Shown here one piece after another: positions 57,942 through 64,000 of a DNA stretch of 64,000 bases (positions are counted from its first letter, which is position 1; the number at the start of each line of letters is the position of its first letter). Below the pieces are notes generated by a model. That model was not told the DNA's origin. It searched no databases and saw only the letters and a list, made by a program, of their open reading frames with translations. The position numbers were made by a program, and so were the translations under genes. Source of the stretch: Phanerodontia chrysosporium (taxonomy: Eukaryota > Basidiomycota > Agaricomycetes > Polyporales > Phanerochaetaceae); contig MJGA01000030.1 of assembly GCA_001910725.1 (NCBI GenBank), positions 124,001 through 188,000 on the forward strand, written 5' to 3'.

Positions 57942-58667
57942 ATGCTCTTCTCCAGCACCACCCTCATCTTTGCGCTCACCTCTGCTAAGCTCGCATTCGC
58001 GGGCATCGGCGTGCACTGCGGGACGACGAACGACGCGACGCTCTCCGACTGCCAGGCGCTGCTCTACGATGACGGCATCTGGGGCGCCGCGTGGGCCGGC
58101 ACGAGCAACGTCTGCCAGTGCGCCCTTTACCTTCGTATTTTACCTGTATTTATGCTGAAAATGTCGACGTGCAGCTACTCGAACCCGGACAGCGGCGTTG
58201 TCGGCGGCGTGGCATTCAACACCGCGTGCCATGGAAACTGTGCGTGCTCTCTCGTCTTCTCCCACTCCGCCGCATGCTCACCCGCATCCGCCTACTCCCA
58301 TTTTCCTGCGTCGCATCTGTTTGATGACGCCGCAGGCTGCATCTACTATGCAGGCATGAACAACGCCTCGCCCGACGAGGCACAGACGCGTGCGGACGCA
58401 CAGGGCCTCCTCGGCTGCGCGGACCCTGCAAAGAATAGCATCAATGGCCTCGACTTCTTTGAGGACGGCCACGGTGTGTGCATCAGCGATGGCAGCGGTC
58501 AGTATTCACTCTTGCGTCACGTGGCCGCCTGCAGTAGCTGACGTTTTCTGGCTTTGAAGGGTGCGGCGATTGCTTCGACGGTGCGTGTATTCGTGCATGT
58601 ACAGACCCAGTGCGGTGCTGATGATTGCGCAGATGCTGATTTCTCGGGTGGATGCGAGATTTGCTAG
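57942..58667 (+). CDS. Cysteine-rich small secreted protein, copy 2
   Basis: MLFSSTTLIFALTSAKLAFA is a clear signal peptide with a cleavage-like Ala. The mature part reads GIGVHCGTTNDATLSDCQAL, WAGTSNVC, then after introns YSNPDSGVVGGVAFNTACHG, NCCIYYAGMNN, GLLGCADPAKNSINGLDFFE, GHGVCISDGSGCGDCFDDAD and FSGGCEIC with TAG 58665-58667. About ten cysteines fit disulfide pairing. All four junctions I checked use gtgcgt-type donors or similar. It is probably exported to the wall or medium; effector-like roles are only a possibility. A strong TATA box suggests regulated or high expression. Confidence 0.85.
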
Positions 58668-58945
58668 GCGGTTCACTTAGTCTCGAACATAGGAGTCCAG
58701 AATATATGCGTGACTTGTGCCCACGCGCCTGCTTGTGTGTTTCCGTTTGCATGCTCGTGAGCTTTCGGACGTCAGCACTCAATGTTCGTAGCTTGGTGGT
58801 CAGAAAGGCCTTTGGATTCGCCCTGCCCCGGTGTCTACAGACTCTGAATCTTCCCAAACAGGAAAGTCTCCTCGATTGACATCGCGCCGCAGCGGCGTGG
58901 CGCCGTCGTCATTCACTGTGTCGCTCGTTACGCCCCCGCCGGCGG

Positions 58946-58953
58946 TGACGTCA
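58946..58953. promoter_or_regulatory. CRE/ATF-like palindrome TGACGTCA
   Basis: A perfect TGACGTCA, the core site of CREB/ATF-type bZIP factors, 43 bp upstream of the TATA box at 58996. Binding is inferred from the sequence only. Confidence 0.55.
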
Positions 58954-58995
58954 ATGCGGCGGGCCCGTCGCGCGCTGCGCGCCGCCGAGGGAGGG

Positions 58996-59004
58996 TATAT
59001 AAAG
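58996..59004 (+). promoter_or_regulatory. TATA box upstream of SRA-YDG copy 2
   Basis: TATATAAAG in a very GC-rich context, about 300 bp before the SRA start codon. Confidence 0.6.
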
Positions 59005-59302
59005 CTGAAAGGTCTTCGACGCCACCTTCCGACACCTTGTCCTTTCCTCCCACCGCGTCTCCCGCACCAACGCAGCTTCTCCCTGCTTCACACATTGTGA
59101 GCTCGTCGCTGACATCCCTTAGGAGCCTGACTACAACATGCAAGGCTACCCCGTCGGCGTCGATCGTTGGCCCTGCCGCGTGCTCGGCCATCATGCATCA
59201 GCGCTAACGCGAACAACAACGCACACGTGATCGCGCGGGGCCACCGCGGGTGACATCCCTTTCTATCTTCCTACCACCACCATCCGCTCTGTTGCAGCCG
59301 CC

Positions 59303-60883
59303 ATGGCCCGCCAACCGACCAACACTCAGTCGAAGTTGCGCAAGAAGTCGTCCATTCGCCGTGGAATGTGCGTCATGGCCTTTGTTCTGCAAGTCGAGTG
59401 CTGACAAAGCCCGTCTGTCACAGCGCAGGTGCCATCTTTGGGCACATCCCGGGCGTGCCCATCGGTACGGTCTTTGAGAACCGGTGCGTACGCTCGAATT
59501 TGCTGCCCACTGCTGTTGCTCAGACACTCGGGCGGGATCAGAAAGGCACTCAACGCATCCTCGGTGCATCCGCCGCTCGTTGCAGGCATCTATGGCCGCA
59601 AGGAGACTGGCGCGCGAAGTGTTGTGCTCGGAGGACACTATGAGGACGAAGACTATGGAGATCACTTGTGCGTCCCTTGCCTCTCTGGCGCGGTCTATTC
59701 TCATGACTGTCCAGCACGTACATTGGCTCAGGAGGGCGTGCGCCTGGGGTATGCCCATAAATTGTCCTTCACAGGTCCCTGTATGCAACTCACCACCGGC
59801 GCAGGTACGCTTTGGCCCGCAAACAGAAGATCAAACATTCGATAACAATCTGAATGCGGCACTTCTGGTGTGTTCACAGTCCTGCACGGCGAAAACTATG
59901 GCGGCTCACAACCCCTTGTAGATGTCCGCAAAACTGAAGAGACCTGTCCGCGTCATTCGCGGCGCAGGGCTCAAGTCCAAGTATGCGCCAAACACAGGGT
60001 GCGTTAGCTACCTTGCCGGTCCCCTTTCCTTGCTCATGGCCCCACAGGTTCCGCTACGACGGGCTCTATACCGTCTCCAAGGCAAGCCACTGCGTGCAAC
60101 TCGCAACGCTCACATCTGACACTGCTGCAGCCCCGGATCGAGGTCGCTCAGAACGGACTCAAGGTCTGCAAGTTCAACTTTGAGGTCCGTCGCCCCGCCC
60201 GCGCGGTTCTTCGGTTGCATGCCTAACCCGGGCCCCGCAGCGCTGCCTCGGCCAGCCGCCGGTGCCGACAACAGCCAATCCAGACTTCTATCGCTCGGAT
60301 ATCGAGATTCGTCGCGAGCAGTACCGCGAGATGCGCGCTACAAAGGCGCGCGAGGACGGCGTCGAGAGCGGCGCAGCATCTCGTGAGACGAGCGCTGGCG
60401 CTGAGGAGGACGAGGACGAGGAGGAAGACCAGGAGGACATCTTGTGCGTCTTGCCCGCGCTTTCTCGTGCGCATACACTCACCCGCTGACTCGAACCTCA
60501 CCAGCGGCGACATCGACGACGTCGAGGCCGAGATGCGCGATGTCGCGGGGTACCTTGTGCGCACCTCACCCTTGCGTCATCTCTGCCCTCCACTGACACT
60601 GATCATACAGGACGAACTGAAAAACGACGCGACGTCGCACGGGCGGCGGCGGCGGCTGCTTGTGACGGTCGGAGCGCACGTGGAGGCCGTGCTCTCGCGC
60701 AAGGCCGCACAGGGTCACGACGAGGGCGGGCGCGATCTCGGCTGGTGGTACGACGCGCTCTGGAGCTACGTCGGCTGCGCCATGCCGACCAGCAAGGTCG
60801 TCGAGCCACAGACCGTCGAAGGCTGGTATCGCAAGTACGCTGCGCAGCTCGCGCGCAGAGATGCCGAGCGCACTCGCGGGTAG
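59303..60883 (+). CDS. SRA-YDG domain protein with acidic linker and Trp-rich C-terminal domain (copy 2)
   Basis: Start MARQPTNTQSKLRKKSSIRR (ATG 59303). The SRA fold reads AGAIFGHIPGVPIGTVFENR, HSGGIRKALNASSVHPPLVA, GIYGRKETGARSVVLGGHYE, DEDYGDH, YIGSGGR, TEDQTFDNNLNAALL, RPVRVIRGAGLKSKYAP, the YDG motif FRYDGLYTVSKA and LKVCKFNFE. A RCLGQPPVPTT linker, DIEIRREQYREM and a strongly acidic run (EEDEDEEEDQED) lead to the C-terminal domain HVEAVLSRKAAQGHDEGGRD, LGWWYDALWSYVGCAMPTSK, VEGWYRKYAAQLARRDAERT. TAG 60881-60883. All exons splice in frame. It should bind DNA, likely methylated CpG by family analogy, in the nucleus. The absence of RING/PHD/SET means it would act as a reader or adaptor. 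Confidence 0.88.
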
Positions 60884-61530
60884 GTGAGTCCCGAATGGTG
60901 ATGCCATGTCGCCTGCTTGGGAATTCTCTTCCTTGAGGCTCGTGATCGTTCACGTCGAAGTCCTGTGACTGGACGTCGTAGGCTCTCTGTCCCTGTGGAT
61001 CTCCTGCTTTGTCTCGTGCTTTCGTGTGTTTGTTGCTGCACCGTCCTACCATGAACTTGTCTATTGCACTAGTTTTGTTGTATGATGGCTCATTGAAAAC
61101 GAGCATGATGCTCGGTCATGACGGTAACACAGTCAGTGCTGAGCCTGAGGTATGCCTTGTATGAGACGCATTACATTCTGGACGCAAGTAGCCTGCTGTA
61201 CAGAAAAATGTCTTTGGATCTGAAGCTTCAGCCCTGCATTTTGGGCTCATGTCTGTTGTGGTAGCATATATCCAGTTCAGTGCATCTGTGGCAGAGGGCC
61301 ACGAACAGTGGCTTTCTGGCAAACTAATCTGGCAAGGCTGCAGCTTCTCCTTCCAAAGTTAACAGGCACGAGTGTTGCAATCCTAGGCTCAGCACCTGGC
61401 CTTCCACAGATGCAAATCAATTGTTTCTGTATAGGTGTGCAACACGATGACACATCCGCAAAAAGGTTGCCAGCACGCACGATCCGACGGATGGCCTTCA
61501 CACAGAGCAGACAGTCCGCCTGTAGCCTGC
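60884..61530. other. Intergenic, no gene recognised
   Basis: Convergent gap between SRA copy 2 and the ASXH gene. A minus-strand frame at 61277-61564 overlaps the ASXH end and could be a further 3' exon, but I see no clear splice. Confidence 0.45.
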
Positions 61531-62732
61531 TCACGACCTCCGCAGGTACCACACTGTGCCACATCGCTCACGCGCGCCGCGCGCCATCGCCATCTGCATC
61601 TCGAGGTCGTGCTGCACCTCGTCGCGCCAGCGGAACACGACCAGCGCCTTTGCCGCAGCGGCACCACGGCTCAGGGCGTGCGCAGACGACCACCGCTCGG
61701 CGCGCGGCACGCGCCCGTCGACATCAAGCATCGCATCCTCGAGGTCCGCCGCAGAGAGCACGCCGTCGATCGTCAGCGTCGGCGGTGCAGGCGGGCGCGG
61801 CGCGAACACCAGTAGGTCTTGCGGGAGGGCTGCCGTGCTCCCGGGCTGCAGCAGCACCGTGAGTTCCTGTGTGCGTGCGTCGACGCGGTGCACCTGTAAC
61901 GGGTTCGTGGGTGAGTCGATTCGCGCAAGCGGTGGCAGCGTGCGTACGAGCATGTCCTTCTCGACAGTGAGCCCCACCTCGGGAAGTGCCGAGAATACGC
62001 GAGCACGTCACCCTCGCGGACGAGCCCTGCCCGCGCGAGCGCGCACAGGTCGAGCTCCGCCGCGCTGTGGCACCAGGCCACGTCAGCGCCCGCTTGGATC
62101 CCCGAACTGCCCCACACTCACTGCATCCCGGTGCGTGCGCGCGGCGGGTGCTCGCGCGCCCACGCCTCGTCCTTCCACTCCGCGCGCACGTCCCCACGGC
62201 GCAGGGCCTCCGCGCAGCGCGCGCGCGCGTCCTCGCGTGTCGCAGAGAAGAAGCCCGAGTACAGATGGTCCTGCCACGCCCGCGCCGCGCCGCGCACGAA
62301 CGGGCCCGCAAAGAACGCCGGGTCAAGTGCCGTGGGGCTGCGCTCTACGTCGGCGTCTGGAGCGGGCGGGGCAGCCCCGGACGGGTGCGTCGCGTCGACG
62401 CGGGGCGTGTACGTCCGGAACGCCGTCGCCGGGAGCAGCGAGCAGAGCTGTGCTTGCGCTTCTGGGCGCAGCGCGCAGAACTGCTCGTGGTTGACAACAT
62501 CCTGGAGTCGACGCGTGCTTGGTCAGAGCCTACGGCACAAGAGCAGGGAGCATACCGTTATCTCGACCGTGGTTAGCTTGCTCCGGCTGTGCGTGAGCAG
62601 GTGCTCGAGCTGCGCCTCTGGGTCGCGCCCTTTCCCTTTCTTTGTTGTCGGGGATGTGGGTGGCTCGACAGCCGCCGCTGCCTTCGCCGGTGTGCGTGTA
62701 GAACGACGGGGGCGATCGTTGCTGCTGGACAT
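61531..62732 (-). CDS. ASX homology (ASXH) domain protein
   Basis: Start MSSSNDRPRRSTRTPAKAAA (ATG 62732). A basic, Pro-rich N-terminus is followed by AQLEHLLTHSRSKLTTVEIT, intron, DVVNHEQFCALRPEAQAQLC and SLLPATAFRTY. This is the ASXH pattern of Additional sex combs/ASXL proteins, which activate BAP1-type histone H2A deubiquitinases in animals. Then come FFAGPFVRGAARAWQDHLYS, GFFSATREDARARCAEALR, and after an intron AELDLCALARAGLVREGDVL, AYSRHFP. EVGLTVEKDMLVRTLPPLAR follows in another frame; one base seems missing near 61980-61984. Nuclear chromatin function is inferred. The 3' end is uncertain. A transposon lies 18 bp upstream of the ATG. Confidence 0.72.
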
Positions 62733-62749
62733 CGCGAGTGCTTGCGGAG

Positions 62750-62757
62750 AGCAGGAT
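62750..62757. repeat. 8-bp target site duplication, left copy
   Basis: AGCAGGAT directly precedes the left terminal inverted repeat and is repeated exactly at 63845-63852, directly after the right one. Eight base pairs is the hAT superfamily length. Confidence 0.85.
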
Positions 62758-63844
62758 TAGTGTTGCGGAAGAAAATGCCGGCGAGTGTAAGTTACAGATG
62801 TCAGAAAGTAAAGGCCGTAAGCCTGTAAGTAAAGGGTGTAAGTTCCAGCTTCTTACATAGGCGTCTAATCTGTAAGTTACAGTAAGTAAAGGTAAGAAAG
62901 TCGTGTAAGTTACAAGGTGAGTTGTCAGTAAACCCACACCGCCATGCCAAAAAGAAAAAGGAGCATGAATAATACATTGGTCATGGCGGGCCTACTGATA
63001 AATGAGGACTAACTCTGCCTTACGGGGCACGAGTTTGCTCAGCTGGGGGAGTTGGACCAGGGGCAACTTAGCGGAGGCGGGACCGAGAGGTGATGGGCGG
63101 CCTCAAGTTATTGACGTGAGACAAAGGCTAAGACGGCGCAAGGGTTATGTTTATATTTACTGGCGTGCAGCACGTCTCAGGAAGGCTCAGGCAGCTTGGC
63201 TAGTACCACAGGCATGTACACCAAGGCCGTTAGGGTTTCGAGCCTTGGAAATGACATGGCAGGCTATATTCACCCTCCCGATGTACCACTACAGTGTTTG
63301 TCAGCTTAAGGCCTGCTCTATGGGTGCTGTTTAAACTGGCACATCCTGTCCTTGGAGCACTCGAAGGGCCATGCGCATCGTGACTTTCCGACACTTTGTT
63401 GTTATCTCCGAGGCGCCGGCAGGATGATGCGCCGAAGGCGCACGCGCACCTGGGCGGATGCCCCAAGATGGCAGGTATCGGGACTCGGTAATTACGCCCT
63501 CTGGGCACGGTCATTGGCTCGAGTAGCACATTTCATTCTGACCACAAATCTTTGTTATTACCTTAATAATCGCTTCTTACTCTGGTTATCCATCTTTTTC
63601 TTATTTGATTCAGATGCTCGTTTACTCTCTACAGTAATACTCGGTACTATTAGTTACAGTATAAGTACTTGTCGAAAATAGCTAGAAAAAATCATCAGTC
63701 GTTTCCCCTTCACTCCTGCGTGAAACTACAACACACTTACTTACACCTCTTTTCAGGGTGCCGCTGTAAGTAATGTAAGTTACCAGTAACTTACCGACTT
63801 TCTTACAGACAGTAAGTTACACCTGACTTTCTTCCGCAACACTA
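62758..63844. mobile_element. Non-autonomous hAT-like DNA transposon, 1087 bp
   Basis: Perfect 17-bp terminal inverted repeats TAGTGTTGCGGAAGAAA (62758-62774, and inverted at 63828-63844) are flanked by the 8-bp duplication AGCAGGAT. The TAGTG terminus fits hAT elements. Subterminal zones (62788-62925 and 63740-63815) are packed with GTAAGTTAC-like motifs in both orientations, as expected for transposase binding sites. The internal frame at 63002-63334 has no transposase signature (no BED finger, no hATC dimerisation motif), so it needs a transposase in trans. Identical TIRs and intact duplication suggest a fairly recent insertion. Confidence 0.88.
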
Positions 63845-63852
63845 AGCAGGAT
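63845..63852. repeat. 8-bp target site duplication, right copy
   Basis: AGCAGGAT, identical to 62750-62757, immediately after the right terminal inverted repeat. Confidence 0.85.
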
Positions 63853-64000
63853 GATGTTGCTGCTAGGCGCTGGCTCGCTCAGGGCGACACAGCTAAGCGC
63901 TGGCTCTTCGAATCCTGCCTAGGGAAGGATCCTCCGAGTCTCCGAGTAAAGGCTACGTAGCATATAATCGACATCATGTACGTTACATGGTCCAAGCAAC
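63853..64000. other. Right end of window, upstream side of the ASXH gene, no gene recognised
   Basis: This was probably the original 5' flank of the ASXH gene before the transposon insertion. No frame or RNA gene I can support. Confidence 0.45.

Larger units (their letters stand above)
58668..59302. other. Intergenic and 5' leader of SRA-YDG copy 2
   Basis: No further gene. From about 58940 it holds a CRE-like palindrome and a TATA box. The 300 bp between TATA and the ATG at 59303 suggests a long leader, perhaps with an intron (GTGAGC at about 59097). Confidence 0.55.

Noticed and set aside
63002..63334. Open frame inside the hAT-like element as a transposase
   Set aside because: 110 codons with no BED finger, catalytic or hATC motif; the element is taken as non-autonomous.
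63853..63990. tRNA-like box B (TTCGAATCC) near the right edge
   Set aside because: I could not fold a cloverleaf with matching acceptor, D and anticodon arms.
1..64000. CRISPR array, prophage, operons, riboswitches
   Set aside because: Nothing of the kind seen; the gene structure (spliced, monocistronic) is that of a fungal nuclear genome.

Overview
The window is nuclear DNA of a filamentous basidiomycete, most likely an Agaricomycete (a polypore-type relative is a guess). The genes are GC-rich and cut by many 40-65 bp GT-AG introns. The proteins are typical of mushroom-forming fungi: MYND/DUF4470 proteins, stand-alone SRA-YDG proteins, F-box proteins, GH5 glycosidases and cysteine-rich small secreted proteins. 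There is no operon, CRISPR array or phage content. Coordinates of spliced genes below span their introns.

Left arm (1-12.3 kb): three tandem MYND zinc finger/DUF4470 gene copies, all with broken frames, an apparently complete SRA-YDG gene between the second and third, then a frameshifted F-box gene on the minus strand. Core (13-28 kb): a compact set of mostly single-copy genes. These are a hypothetical gene, RNA polymerase III subunit RPC25/RPC8, an F-box/LRR-like protein, the Smc5-6 subunit NSE4, the exosome subunit RRP42, valyl-tRNA synthetase (with a possible mitochondrial leader from an upstream start), and two divergent GH5 glycosidases. Middle (28-46 kb): a CNNM/Mam3-type transporter gene, then about 9.6 kb of gene-poor DNA, including very CpG-rich sequence, one hypothetical gene, a hairpin and an array of seven dispersed repeats. 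A second copy of the GH5-3'-half plus CNNM block follows. The two copies have decayed reciprocally: GH5 is whole only in the first, CNNM only in the second. Right arm (46-64 kb): tRNA-Gly(UCC), an M24 prolidase, an F-box paralogue, a small MYND gene, a fourth MYND/DUF4470 copy, an inverted SRA-YDG remnant, two divergent small secreted proteins, a second complete SRA-YDG gene and an ASX-homology-domain gene. A non-autonomous hAT-like transposon (17-bp inverted repeats, 8-bp target duplication) lies just upstream of that last gene.

The two arms share the same accessory families (MYND/DUF4470, SRA-YDG, F-box) on either side of a conserved core, and they carry clear inversion and duplication scars. 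No single pathway links the genes. The accessory arms are rich in chromatin- and ubiquitin-type domains (SRA, MYND, ASXH, F-box), and the core holds housekeeping RNA and genome-maintenance functions.

Caution: several apparent frameshifts are single-base deletions, often near G or C runs, and one lies in RPC25, which should be essential. Some of these may be consensus errors. The stop codons created by base substitution in the MYND/DUF4470 copies are stronger evidence of real decay.
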